In this document: in pieces, positions 1 through 8,300 of the stretch
Numbering within the stretch: the first letter of the stretch is position 1
Layout: the number at the start of each line of letters is the position of its first letter
Origin: Alphaproteobacteria bacterium
GTDB lineage: Bacteria; Pseudomonadota; Alphaproteobacteria; Sphingomonadales; Emcibacteraceae
Length of the DNA stretch: 27,093 bases
Direction of reading: 5' to 3'
NCBI GenBank assembly: GCA_013152615.1
Contig: JAADGA010000153.1
Coordinates: 1-27,093, forward strand
The notes under the pieces: generated by a model
The model's database searches: none
What the model saw: only the letters and a program-made list of their open reading frames with translations
What the model was told of the DNA's origin: nothing
Program-made: the position numbers and the translations under genes

Positions 1-129
1 GACCGGGAACATTACCGAAAGATGCAGCGGGCGGAAAACCCGTTTGGCGATGGTCGGGCCGCAGGGCGGATCAGCACTCATTTAAAAGAAATTATAGCAA
101 GGGATTATCAGGCCAATGTCAAATCATAA
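1..129 (+). CDS. C-terminal end of a probable UDP-N-acetylglucosamine 2-epimerase (partial)
   Basis: Frame 1 is open from the first base to the TAA at 127-129 and gives 42 residues. They include NPFGDGRAAGRI about 20 residues before the end. The C-terminus of WecB/NeuC-type UDP-GlcNAc 2-epimerases usually ends with NPYGDGxAAxRI and a short helix, so the match in both sequence and position is good. These enzymes make UDP-ManNAc, or the related sugar released by the hydrolysing forms, for surface polysaccharides. The stop overlaps the ygfZ start at 116 by 14 bases, which suggests the two are cotranscribed. The catalytic part lies outside the window, so the subtype cannot be told. Confidence 0.62.
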   Translation, partial: DREHYRKMQRAENPFGDGRAAGRISTHLKEIIARDYQANVKS

Positions 130-949
130 CGCCCCTATTTTGCTTGAAACCCGGGCAATCATAACCATTTCCGGCCCGGATCGCCGGTCATTTCTTCAGG
201 GGCTGGTGACGGGAAATGTTGAAAAGATAGCTGAAGATGCCATGATTTATGCCGCGCTGCTCACGCCGCAGGGTAAATATCTCCATGATTTTTTTATCTC
301 GGCGGCGGGAGGGAAATTATGGCTTGACTGTGAAAGGGACCGGCGTGCCGACCTGCTGCGGCGGTTGATGATGTATAAGTTGCGCGCGCAGGTCGAGATT
401 GCCGACGGGCTGGCCGACTATATTATTCTGGCGACCGCGGATAAAATTGAGACCGCGGTAATCTCCTGTCCGGACCCGCGCCATAGCGGCCTCGGCTATC
501 GCACAATTCTGCCGGCAAAGGCAGCTATCCCCGGCTGTCAGACTGAAGACGCCTATGATCATCTGCGCCTCGGGCTTGGGCTGCCGGATGGCTCCCGGGA
601 CTTTAGGATTGACGGCACGCTCATTCTGGAAGGCAATATGGCGGAACTGAACGGGGTTGATTTTGACAAGGGCTGTTATGTCGGTCAGGAAGTTACCGCG
701 CGGATGAAATATCGCGCCAGCCTGAAAAAAAGACTGCTGCCGGTGACGGTTACCGGACCACTGCCGCCGCCGACAACCATCATTACCACCGACAGCGGCA
801 AGAAAATCGGTGACATCAGGTCGGGGCAGGGTGCGATGGCTATCGGCTATTTCCGGCTGGCTGATATGGTTTTTGGTCACAGCTATGCCTGCGGCGATGC
901 CATGGTCAGCCCGTGGCGGCCTGATTGGTTGAAAGATCTGATTGGTTAA
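116..949 (+). CDS. ygfZ: YgfZ/GcvT-domain folate-binding protein (Fe-S cluster repair)
   Basis: 277 residues, in the normal range for the family. The diagnostic YgfZ motif KGCYVGQE is present at residues 185-192, with Cys187 as the conserved cysteine, followed by TAR. The N-terminal part (FLQGLVTGNV, LLTPQGKYLHDFF) is typical of the GcvT-like tetrahydrofolate-binding fold. Known members are cytosolic and use folate to support synthesis or repair of certain Fe-S enzymes. The ATG at 116 has an AAGGG about 10 bases upstream and overlaps the end of the preceding gene, which suggests coupling. The tag gene follows after 44 bp. Nothing in the sequence appears broken. Confidence 0.93.
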   Translation: MSNHNAPILLETRAIITISGPDRRSFLQGLVTGNVEKIAEDAMIYAALLTPQGKYLHDFFISAAGGKLWLDCERDRRADLLRRLMMYKLRAQVEIADGLADYIILATADKIETAVISCPDPRHSGLGYRTILPAKAAIPGCQTEDAYDHLRLGLGLPDGSRDFRIDGTLILEGNMAELNGVDFDKGCYVGQEVTARMKYRASLKKRLLPVTVTGPLPPPTTIITTDSGKKIGDIRSGQGAMAIGYFRLADMVFGHSYACGDAMVSPWRPDWLKDLIG

Positions 950-993
950 AATAACAGGTAGATACAGACCGGATTGACCCGAGGAGAGAAAAC

Positions 994-1560
994 ATGAAAA
1001 ATCGTTGTGGCTGGCCCGGAGATGACCCGCTTTATGTCGCCTATCATGATCAGGAATGGGGGGTTCCGGTCCGGGACAGTCGTGAATTGTTTGAAAAACT
1101 CATTCTTGACGGTTTTCAGGCCGGTCTGTCATGGATCACTATTTTACGGCGCAAACCGGGCTTCCTCGCCGCCTTTGACGGTTTTGATCCGGAAAAAATA
1201 GCCCGCTATGACACGGACGATATTGAGCGGCTGATGAATGACCGGGGCATCATCCGCAACCGGCTGAAAATTATGGCGACCATTGGTAACGCCCGCCACT
1301 ATCTGGCGATGGAACAACAGCGGCCCGGCAAATTCTCCGAATTTCTGTGGCACTTTACCGACGGTAAAACCATTCACAATAGCTGGCAGGATCCGACCCG
1401 GATTCCCGCCACCACCGCCCAATCAGAAGCCATGAGCCGCGCACTGAAACAGCAGGGATTCAAATTCTGCGGGCCGACAATCTGCTACGCTTTCATGCAG
1501 GCTGTCGGCATGGTCAATGATCACGAAACCGCATGTTTCCGCCATGCCGAACTGAAATAA
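994..1560 (+). CDS. tag: DNA-3-methyladenine glycosylase I
   Basis: 188 residues, the usual Tag length. The N-terminus (RCGW, DPLYVAYHDQEWGVP) and the stretch ELFEKLILDGFQAGLSW are family signatures. The four zinc ligands known from E. coli Tag (Cys4, His17, His175, Cys179) have counterparts here at Cys5, His18, His177 and Cys181 with the same H-x3-C spacing. The enzyme excises 3-methyladenine from alkylated DNA as the first step of base excision repair. The start is supported by GAGGAGAG about 7 bases before the ATG. It follows ygfZ by 44 bp and may share its transcript. The next gene is 167 bp away and is probably separately expressed. Confidence 0.96.
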   Translation: MKNRCGWPGDDPLYVAYHDQEWGVPVRDSRELFEKLILDGFQAGLSWITILRRKPGFLAAFDGFDPEKIARYDTDDIERLMNDRGIIRNRLKIMATIGNARHYLAMEQQRPGKFSEFLWHFTDGKTIHNSWQDPTRIPATTAQSEAMSRALKQQGFKFCGPTICYAFMQAVGMVNDHETACFRHAELK

Positions 1561-1727
1561 CCGCAGACAAAACGGTAGCGGAAGTCACTCTGATCGAAAT
1601 AATCAATAGTCTTTCCAGGGCCGCTTAATTAAATATTTAACTGGCTGCCGCTTTCTGTTAGGGTTTCGCCGGAAGAGTGGGGGGGCGTCAGGGGCGGTTC
1701 CGGCGTAATAACAGACGGGAAACCAGT

Positions 1728-4244
1728 ATGATGGGAAATTATAAGAGGATTCTGGAATTAGCGGGGATTTTTACTGCGGGAGTATTATTGGTTTCTTGCA
1801 GCGGGCAGAGTTCACAAAAAGCCCAACCTCAAAAAAACCAAGATCAAAAAACCCAGAATCAAAAAACCCAAGATCAAAAGGCACAGTATAAGGCCACGAT
1901 TAAGGTGACCAGCTATGGCATCCCCCATATTACGGCGAATGATTTCGGCAGTCTTGGTTACGGCGAAGGCTATATGGCGGCAAAGGATCAGGTATGCAAT
2001 ATCGCCTATGCCATTGTTGAGGCCCGGGGCGAGCGGGCAAAATATTACGGTGCCGGGGTGAAAAATAATCATCTGATGAGCGATATTGTCGTCCGCGCCC
2101 TTGGGATTCCGTCCCATGCCGGGCAGGATTTTGCCGCCCAGCCATTGCAAAACCGGCAGTGGATCACCGGCTATAGTGCTGGCTATAACAGATATATCCA
2201 TGATACCGGTCGGGACAAGATCACCTCATGGTGCAAGGGAGCATCGTGGGTCCGGCCAATTTCCCCGGCAGATATCTTCGCGCGCTTTCGCTTTCTGGCC
2301 CAGACCACGCCCCATGTCGCGGGCATGATTGTCGCGGCCGAGCCACCAAAAATGACGGCTAAATCCGGGCAGAAGCAGTCTTCAGCACCAGAATTTGCGC
2401 CGCCGACCTATGCCGAGATCACCCGGGGTCTGGGGCTTAAACAAATGGGGTCAAACGGCTGGGCCTTTGGCAGTGAGCGTACCAAAAATGGTCATGGCAT
2501 GCTGCTCGGCAATCCGCATTATCCGTGGACCGGTCCCAATCGTTTCTGGGAAAAGCAGCTGACTATTCCGGGCAAGATAAATATCTATGGCGTTCATCTG
2601 ATCGGCGTGCCGGGGGTGGCGATCGGCTTTAATGACAATGTTGGCTGGACCCATACCGTCTCCAATAGCCAGCGGCTGACCTTTTACCGGCTCACTCTGG
2701 TGCCGGGGGACCCGACCAGCTATTATTATGATGGTGCCATCCGCCATATGACCGCGAAGAAAATTACCATTCCGGTGCGGCAACCGTCGGGCAAAGTGGT
2801 GATGAAAACTCATATTGTCTGGTTCAGTCATTATGGCCCGATGGTGGTGTTGCCGACTGTGCCATGGACCAAAACCCGGGCGCTGACGGTGCGGGACGCC
2901 AATTTCAACAATCAGGATTTATTTTCCCAGTGGAAAGCGATGGATATGGCCCGGAGCATGGATGCATTTGAGGCCGCCCACCGCAAATGGAATGCCCTGC
3001 CGTGGGTCAACACGATCGCAACCAGCAAGGATGGCCGAGCGGTCTATATCGATGACAGCAGTGTCGGGCTGTTGAGCAAGCAAGCGATAGCCCTGTGGCG
3101 GCAACGGATAAAGACCGACCCGATGACCAAGGCGTTTCATAACAAGGGTCTCATTCTGCTCGACGGCAGTGACAGCCGGTTTGAATGGCAGTCCGACCCC
3201 AGAGCGCGCGCCGGCAGTGATGTTGTGCCCTTTGCCGAACAGCCGCGACAGGAGCGTCGGGATTATGTGTTCAATTCCAACGACAGCTACTGGCTGACCA
3301 ATGCCTCCGCTCCGCTCCGTGGCTATTCACCGCTCTATGGTCCGGTGGACACGGCCCGGACCCTGCGTACCCGTATCAATGCGCTGCTGCTCAGTGATCT
3401 CAGCCCGACTGGACCGGCCGGTGCCGACGGTAAATTCACCCTGCGCGAGATGCAGCAGGCCATTCTGTCAAACCGCAGCCTGAGCGCAGAACTGTTGCTG
3501 AATGATCTGGTGGCGGCATGCACGGCCAAAGATTCAGTCATGGTTGCGGGTAAAAAAGTTGACCTGACCAAGGCGTGCGCGGCGCTTGGGGGCTATAATA
3601 AGCATCTTGATCTTGACAGCCGGGGCGCGGTGCTGTTCCGGGAATGGATCACCCAGTATAACTACAGCGAAACCAGAAAAAAGGGTAAACTTTTCAGCGT
3701 CGCCTTTGACCCGAAAGACCCGGTTCATACCCCGCGTGGCCTCGGCGATAAAAATCTCGCCCGGCAGAATCTGGGCAAAGCGGTACTGGTGATGAAGCGG
3801 GCCGGTCTCGCCCTTGACAGCAGGCTGGCCGATGCCCAGTTTGCCTATCGCGGTGATAAGAAAATTGCGCTTCACGGCGGCAACAGGTTCGAGGGCATTG
3901 CCAATATTATTGATCAGCGGGTCTATTACAGCCTCGCCCGTCAGATTAAAGGCAACAAGATCAAGGGCAGCCGGTATCTGACCGACAAGGGCTATCCGAT
4001 CACCGGCGGCACCAGTTTTCTGCTGAGCCTGAGCTATACCGATAACGGCCCAAAGGCGGCGGCTTTCCTGACCTACAGTGAGTCCGGCGATCCAACCTCA
4101 CCCCATTATAGCGATCAGACGACGCTCTTTGCCAAAAAACACTGGCGGCCCATTCGCTTTACCCCCAAAGAAATCAATCAGGATTTAAAAGCGTCATTCA
4201 TCCTGCCCGGGCCGCGCCAGCCGCTATCCGGACAGGGAAAGTAG
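1728..4244 (+). CDS. PvdQ-like N-terminal-nucleophile acylase, predicted lipoprotein
   Basis: The frame opens at 1677, but the ATG at 1728 (or 1731) starts a clear lipoprotein signal: KR, a hydrophobic stretch, then the lipobox LVSC with Cys24. This gives 838 residues. Residues 30-54 are five QKxQx pentapeptides. The penicillin-acylase family (Ntn hydrolase) is shown by the autocleavage site Gly241-Ser242 in MGSNGW. Counting Ser242 as beta1, His falls at beta23 (NPHYPW), Val at beta70 (THTVS) and Asn at beta277 (SNDSYW). PvdQ uses Ser-beta1, His-beta23, Val-beta70 and Asn-beta269. PvdQ relatives remove fatty-acyl chains from acyl-homoserine lactones or from siderophore precursors in the periplasm. 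The substrate here is unknown. Ser at +2 after Cys24 would favour the outer membrane by the E. coli rule. No frameshift is seen. Confidence 0.9.
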   Translation: MMGNYKRILELAGIFTAGVLLVSCSGQSSQKAQPQKNQDQKTQNQKTQDQKAQYKATIKVTSYGIPHITANDFGSLGYGEGYMAAKDQVCNIAYAIVEARGERAKYYGAGVKNNHLMSDIVVRALGIPSHAGQDFAAQPLQNRQWITGYSAGYNRYIHDTGRDKITSWCKGASWVRPISPADIFARFRFLAQTTPHVAGMIVAAEPPKMTAKSGQKQSSAPEFAPPTYAEITRGLGLKQMGSNGWAFGSERTKNGHGMLLGNPHYPWTGPNRFWEKQLTIPGKINIYGVHLIGVPGVAIGFNDNVGWTHTVSNSQRLTFYRLTLVPGDPTSYYYDGAIRHMTAKKITIPVRQPSGKVVMKTHIVWFSHYGPMVVLPTVPWTKTRALTVRDANFNNQDLFSQWKAMDMARSMDAFEAAHRKWNALPWVNTIATSKDGRAVYIDDSSVGLLSKQAIALWRQRIKTDPMTKAFHNKGLILLDGSDSRFEWQSDPRARAGSDVVPFAEQPRQERRDYVFNSNDSYWLTNASAPLRGYSPLYGPVDTARTLRTRINALLLSDLSPTGPAGADGKFTLREMQQAILSNRSLSAELLLNDLVAACTAKDSVMVAGKKVDLTKACAALGGYNKHLDLDSRGAVLFREWITQYNYSETRKKGKLFSVAFDPKDPVHTPRGLGDKNLARQNLGKAVLVMKRAGLALDSRLADAQFAYRGDKKIALHGGNRFEGIANIIDQRVYYSLARQIKGNKIKGSRYLTDKGYPITGGTSFLLSLSYTDNGPKAAAFLTYSESGDPTSPHYSDQTTLFAKKHWRPIRFTPKEINQDLKASFILPGPRQPLSGQGK
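1815..1889 (+). repeat. Five 15-bp in-frame repeats encoding QKxQx in the acylase tether
   Basis: Five consecutive 15-nt units (starting at 1815, 1830, 1845, 1860, 1875) encode QKAQP, QKNQD, QKTQN, QKTQD and QKAQY. They lie just after the lipobox cysteine. Units 2-4 are nearly identical at the nucleotide level (CAAAAAACCCAAGAT type), which points to slippage expansion. The product would be a hydrophilic, probably flexible linker between the membrane anchor and the enzyme. Confidence 0.9.
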
Positions 4245-4349
4245 GGCGCTGTCAATCCTGTTCAGAACAGCCCACCGATACGCTGGTTTATTTTTGCCGG
4301 TTCGGCCGGTTTGTCGGGCCGATCATTTGATTTCCGGTCTCACAGGAGT

Positions 4350-4391
4350 TGACGGGGCCGGTAAAGGGTTTTATCAAGGCCCGGTCATTTT
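4350..4391 (+). terminator. Terminator-like hairpin between the acylase gene and lysK
   Basis: TGACGGGGCC (4350-4359) pairs with GGCCCGGTCA (4378-4387) with one mismatch. The stem continues inward as GGTAAA (4360-4365) with TTTATC (4370-4375) around a GGGT loop, and TTTT follows. It could end transcription of the acylase gene, 105 bp downstream of its stop. Because it ends only 29 bp before the lysK ATG, it could instead act as a leader element. The U-tract is short, so termination strength is uncertain. Confidence 0.6.
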
Positions 4392-4420
4392 AAGCCAGTT
4401 ATTATAAGAAAGTAAATGCT

Positions 4421-6008
4421 ATGTCATCTCCCGCGGAAATACTGTCGCTCGCTCAGGGCAGCAGAGCCTGGCCGTTTCAGCAGGCGCAAAATCTGGTCAA
4501 ACGGCTTGAGCGCCATGGAAATGACAAGGGCTACGTCCTGTTTGAAACCGGCTATGGCCCCAGCGGCCTGCCGCATATGGGAACCTTTGGCGAAGTTGTG
4601 CGCACCACAATGGTGCGTCAGGCCTTTCAGCGCCTGAGTGACACGCCAACAAAATTAATTGCCTATTCCGATGATATGGACGGCTTTCGCAAGGTGCCGA
4701 CCAACCTGCCCCGTCAGGACATGCTGGAACAGCATCTGGGTCTGCCGTTAAGCCGGGTTCCGGACCCGTTCGGCACCCATGAAAGTTTTGCCCAGCATAA
4801 TAATGCCAGCCTGTGTGATTTTCTTGACCGCTTTGGCTTTGATTACCAGTTCAAGAGTGCCAGCGTGGCCTATAGCAGTGGCGAAATGGATGCTACCCTG
4901 CTGAAAATGCTTGGGGCCTATGATCAGATCATGCAGGTAATCCTGCCGACCCTCGGGCCGGAAAGGCAAGCGACCTACAGCCCGTTTCTGCCGATCTGTC
5001 CGCGCACCGGTATCGTCCTGCAGGTGCCGGTTGTTGCCCGTGATCCTTGATGCCGGCACCATCAGCTACCGCGATCCCGAAACCGGTAAACTGGTCGAGG
5101 TTCCGGTTACCGGCGGCCAGTGCAAGATGCAATGGAAGGCCGACTGGGCGATGCGCTGGGTCGGGCTTGGGGTTGATTACGAGATGGCGGGCAAGGATCT
5201 GAGCGAATCCGTCACTCTGTCGAGCCGTATCAGCCGTATTCTGGGCAGCGTGCCACCGGAAGGCTTCAGCTATGAGCTCTTCCTTGATGAAAACGGCGAA
5301 AAAATTTCCAAATCCAGAGGCAACGGCCTGACGATGGAGGACTGGCTTAAATACGGCACCCCGGAAAGCCTGTCATTTTACATGTATCAGTCACCGCGCA
5401 AGGCCAAGAAGCTTCATTTCGATATTATCCCGAAAACCGTCGACGACTATATCACCCATCTGGCCAGATACCCCGATCAGGACAATGCACAGCAGCTGGC
5501 AAATGCGGTGTGGCATGTTCATAACGGCACCCCGCCCATGCAAAAGCTGCCGGTGAGCTTTGCCATGCTGCTTAATCTGGTCAGTGCCAGCAATGCCGAC
5601 GACAAGCAAAGTCTCTGGGGCTATGTCAGTTCCTATGCGCAGGGCGCGGGACCAGAGGAATACCCGCTGCTTGACCAGCTGATGGATTATGCACTGGTCT
5701 ATTATGAAAATTTTGTGAAACCGAATAAAAAATATCGTTCGCCGACAGAGGATGAACGGCGGGGTCTCGAAAGTCTGGTCCGGACGCTGACGGAACTGGC
5801 GGATAACCTGCCTGCGGCTGACTATCAGAATGCCGTTTTCGCCGTCGGCAATGAACAGGGCTATGATACGCTGCGTGACTGGTTCAGCGCCTTGTATGAA
5901 ATCCTGCTCGGCCAGAAACAGGGGCCGCGGATGGGTTCATTCATTGCCCTTTACGGTCGCCGGAAAACCATTGACCTGATCACCGGTAAACTCGCGGGAT
6001 ATAAGTAA
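4421..6008 (+). pseudogene. lysK: Class I lysyl-tRNA synthetase, interrupted by a single-base frameshift
   Basis: Two overlapping frames together make a class I (archaeal/alphaproteobacterial) LysRS. The first, 4421-5050 (209 aa), carries the HIGH-type motif [10 protein letters not shown]. The second continues to 6008 and carries the KMSKS-type motif KISKSRG and the conserved VTGGQCKMQWKADWAMRW. The break lies in CCTT at 5045-5048. Reading GAT-CCT, skipping one T, then GAT-GCC joins VVARDP to DAGTISY and gives a 528-residue protein, the normal length. Neither half has both active-site motifs. Class I LysRS is normally the only and essential lysine synthetase in alphaproteobacteria, so a sequencing or assembly error, a second LysRS elsewhere, or +1 recoding at CCT-TGA must explain it. 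The ATG at 4421 is preceded by a weak AAGAAAG. Confidence 0.9.
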
Positions 6009-6295
6009 ACCGGCAAGTGTTTGTGCACCTGCGAAGAAAAATGTCCAAAGAATGTAGAATGTCTGGTTTTACAACTTGCATCCGGCGATGCAAGATGCTA
6101 AGTCTCGGATTGAGACAAGTAGTTTTACGACTCAAAGTTGTAACAAATGTTTAATGTTACAATTCATCTTAGTGTAATCTTTTAAGGGTTGTTTGGGGTA
6201 AAAGTGTTAATTTATATTGGTATTTAGCGATATATTAATCCTGTGTTAACCTTGTAGGTTTACCACAGAAGAAAAGCTGAGGATGAGGAAGAATA
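6009..6295. other. AT-rich intergenic region with overlapping inverted repeats
   Basis: These 287 bp between lysK and the sugar transferase gene hold no convincing ORF and are much more AT-rich than the flanking genes. Inverted repeats seen: CTTGCATC/GATGCAAG (6075-6082/6087-6094, perfect), GTCTC/GAGAC (6102-6106/6112-6116), TTACGACT/AGTTGTAA (6125-6132/6136-6143, one G-T pair), TTGTAAC/GTTACAA (6138-6144/6156-6162), and a distant pair TTACAACT (6069-6076) with AGTTGTAA (6136-6143). Several share the same bases and cannot form together. AT-rich blocks around 6165-6240 could hold the promoter for the downstream gene. GAGGAAG lies just upstream of its ATG. Confidence 0.7.
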
Positions 6296-6940
6296 ATGAG
6301 TGGGATAACTTACAGGTATGTCTGGAAGAGATTTCTGGATATCATTGGGTCTTTTTTGTTAATTATACTGCTGTTTCCGTTATTGTTGAGTGTGGCGTTG
6401 CTGGTGCGAATCAAGCTCGGCAGTCCGGTATTTTTTACCCAGAACCGGTTGGGGTTGAATGGTCGGGGTTTTACCATCTGGAAATTCCGCAGCATGACCA
6501 ATTGTGTCGATGATAACGGCCATCTGCTGGCGGATGAATACCGCCTGACAAAATTTGGTAAATTTCTCCGGGATTGCAGTATTGATGAATTACCACAGTT
6601 ATGGAACGTCCTGAAGGGTGACATGAGCCTGATTGGCCCCCGGCCTTTCATTGCAGAATATGGCTCGCGCTATACTGCTGAACAGATGCGTCGCCATGAG
6701 GTTCGCCCTGGAATCAGCGGCTGGGCGCAGGTCATGGGCCGTAATTCGATTGGCTGGAGCCAGAAATTTATTCTTGATGTCTGGTATGTGGATAATTGCA
6801 GTCTGGCTACCGATGTGAAAATTTTATTGAAAACCATTCCGATGGTGGTCAGTCGCCGGGGGGTTTCTGCGGCTAATCATGTCACGATGCCTGAATGGAC
6901 CAATTCAGAAGAGCCGGTTGAGGAAATAACGTCTGAATAG
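6296..6940 (+). CDS. Small monotopic sugar-phosphate transferase (initiating phosphoglycosyl transferase)
   Basis: 214 residues of the bacterial sugar transferase family (PF02397 type). One N-terminal hydrophobic segment (about 16-38, after KRFLDI) precedes GSPVFFTQNRLGLNG, KFRSM, SIDELPQLWNVLKGDMSLIGPRPF and RPGISGWAQV. The Asp-Glu catalytic dyad of PglC-like enzymes is at Asp97-Glu98. The length matches the minimal PglC form rather than the longer WbaP form. Such enzymes transfer a sugar 1-phosphate from a UDP-sugar to undecaprenyl phosphate at the cytoplasmic membrane, starting a surface glycan. It stands alone between a long intergenic region and a terminator, so no glycan cluster is visible. 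The ATG has GAGGAAG 6 bases upstream. The sugar cannot be told. Confidence 0.92.
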   Translation: MSGITYRYVWKRFLDIIGSFLLIILLFPLLLSVALLVRIKLGSPVFFTQNRLGLNGRGFTIWKFRSMTNCVDDNGHLLADEYRLTKFGKFLRDCSIDELPQLWNVLKGDMSLIGPRPFIAEYGSRYTAEQMRRHEVRPGISGWAQVMGRNSIGWSQKFILDVWYVDNCSLATDVKILLKTIPMVVSRRGVSAANHVTMPEWTNSEEPVEEITSE

Positions 6941-6974
6941 GATTTGGCAGGATTACAGAAATTGGAGAGATCAA

Positions 6975-7006
6975 AGTCTGAAGCCGGAGGGTTTCAGGCT
7001 TTTTTT
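6975..7006 (+). terminator. Strong intrinsic terminator after the sugar transferase gene
   Basis: AGTCTGAAGCC (6975-6985) pairs with GGTTTCAGGCT (6990-7000) over 11 bp with two G-T pairs and a four-base GGAG loop. Seven T residues (7000-7006) follow directly. It lies 35 bp after the stop codon at 6940 and separates this gene from metK. Confidence 0.88.
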
Positions 7007-7040
7007 ATGTGGAATATTAATTTTTTATAGGGAATATTAA
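7001..7040. repeat. 20-bp tandem duplication upstream of metK
   Basis: 7001-7020 and 7021-7040 are adjacent 20-bp copies of TTTTTTATNNGGAATATTAA that differ only at positions 9 and 10. The first copy includes the T-tract of the preceding terminator. The AT-rich second copy lies in the region where the metK promoter would be expected. Confidence 0.85.
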
Positions 7041-7122
7041 TTAAACATAAAGCTTTCTTTATATAAAAGATATGTTATATGTTGGGGCTAATATTTGAAT
7101 TTAAGTGCCGGAGCGTTATCCT

Positions 7123-8286
7123 ATGTCCAGAAAAAATTATTTGTTTACCAGTGAATCTGTCTCTGAAGGTCATCCAGACAAGGTTTCGGATTGTATTTCC
7201 GATGCCATTGTTGACCTGTTTCTGGGGGCGGAGCCAGAGTCCCGGGTTGCGGTTGAAACCCTGACCACGACCAACCGGGTTGTTCTTGCCGGTGAAGTCA
7301 GGGGGCCGGTCTCGATTGATGCCGCCCTTATGGAAGCGGCGGCGCGCCGGGTAGTCCGGGAAATCGGCTATGAACAGGATGGTTTTCACTGGGAGAACAT
7401 GGTAGTTGAGGTTCATGTTCACGGCCAGTCCGCCGATATTGCCATGGGTGTCGACAGCAAGGGCAACAAGGATGAAGGGGCTGGTGATCAGGGGATTATG
7501 TTTGGCTATGCCACCAATGAAACCGACGTTCTGATGCCAGCACCGCTATATTATTCCCATAAAATTCTGAAATCACTGGCCGATGCCCGTCATGGCGGCC
7601 TGAGTGAACTCGGGCCTGATTCCAAAAGTCAGGTCACCTTGAGATATGAAAACGGGGTTCCGGTCGGTGCGGCCTCAATCGTGGTTTCAACCCAGCATCG
7701 GGCGGATGTCACCCAGGCCCGGGTCCGGGAAATTGTCTGTGAGCATATTGACCGGAGCCTGCCCGCGGGCTGGATGTGTCCGGAAGATGAGCTTTATATC
7801 AATCCAACCGGGAATTTTGCCATTGGCGGCCCGGATGGCGATGCCGGTCTCACCGGACGTAAAATTATCGTCGATACCTATGGCGGCGCGGCCCCCCATG
7901 GTGGCGGCGCATTTTCCGGCAAGGACCCGACCAAGGTTGATCGGTCCGCGGCCTATGCCTCGCGGTATCTTGCACGCAATGTGGTCGCGGCCGGGCTTGC
8001 CGATCGCTGCACCATTCAGCTTTCCTATGCCATCGGGGTGTCTCATCCGCTGTCGCTCTATGTCGATTTCCACAATACCGGCAATATTGATCCGTCCGCC
8101 CTTGAAAAAATATTGCTGGAGGTCATGGATCTCAGCCCGCGCGGTATCCGTGAGCATCTGAAGCTGAACCGGCCAATTTATGAACGGACGGCAGCCTATG
8201 GCCATTTTGGCCGTCTGCCGGAAGCGGATGGTGGCTTCTCGTGGGAGAAAGACGATCTGGCGGCAACGCTGAAAAGCTCTTTCTAG
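7123..8286 (+). CDS. metK: S-adenosylmethionine synthetase
   Basis: 387 residues from the ATG at 7123 ([11 protein letters not shown]). An in-frame GTG at 7105 exists, but the GGAG at 7110-7113 sits 9 bases before the ATG and the family N-terminus fits it. Signatures: [32 protein letters not shown] and [19 protein letters not shown], the last containing the glycine-rich and lysine motifs of the active site. The enzyme makes S-adenosylmethionine from methionine and ATP in the cytosol. trmB, a SAM-dependent methyltransferase gene, follows after 14 bp. I looked for a SAM riboswitch in the 110-bp leader and saw none convincing; that region is AT-rich and partly duplicated. Confidence 0.97.
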   Translation: MSRKNYLFTSESVSEGHPDKVSDCISDAIVDLFLGAEPESRVAVETLTTTNRVVLAGEVRGPVSIDAALMEAAARRVVREIGYEQDGFHWENMVVEVHVHGQSADIAMGVDSKGNKDEGAGDQGIMFGYATNETDVLMPAPLYYSHKILKSLADARHGGLSELGPDSKSQVTLRYENGVPVGAASIVVSTQHRADVTQARVREIVCEHIDRSLPAGWMCPEDELYINPTGNFAIGGPDGDAGLTGRKIIVDTYGGAAPHGGGAFSGKDPTKVDRSAAYASRYLARNVVAAGLADRCTIQLSYAIGVSHPLSLYVDFHNTGNIDPSALEKILLEVMDLSPRGIREHLKLNRPIYERTAAYGHFGRLPEADGGFSWEKDDLAATLKSSF

Positions 8287-8300
8287 CCTCAGGGATATTG

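Noticed and set aside
1677..1727. Upstream extension of the acylase gene
   Set aside because: The extra 17 residues are Arg/Gly-rich and would precede the signal peptide; the ATG at 1728 gives a proper lipoprotein signal.
7043..7122. Possible SAM riboswitch in the metK leader
   Set aside because: The leader is short and AT-rich, and I could not fold a convincing SAM-II or SAM/SAH-type structure by eye.
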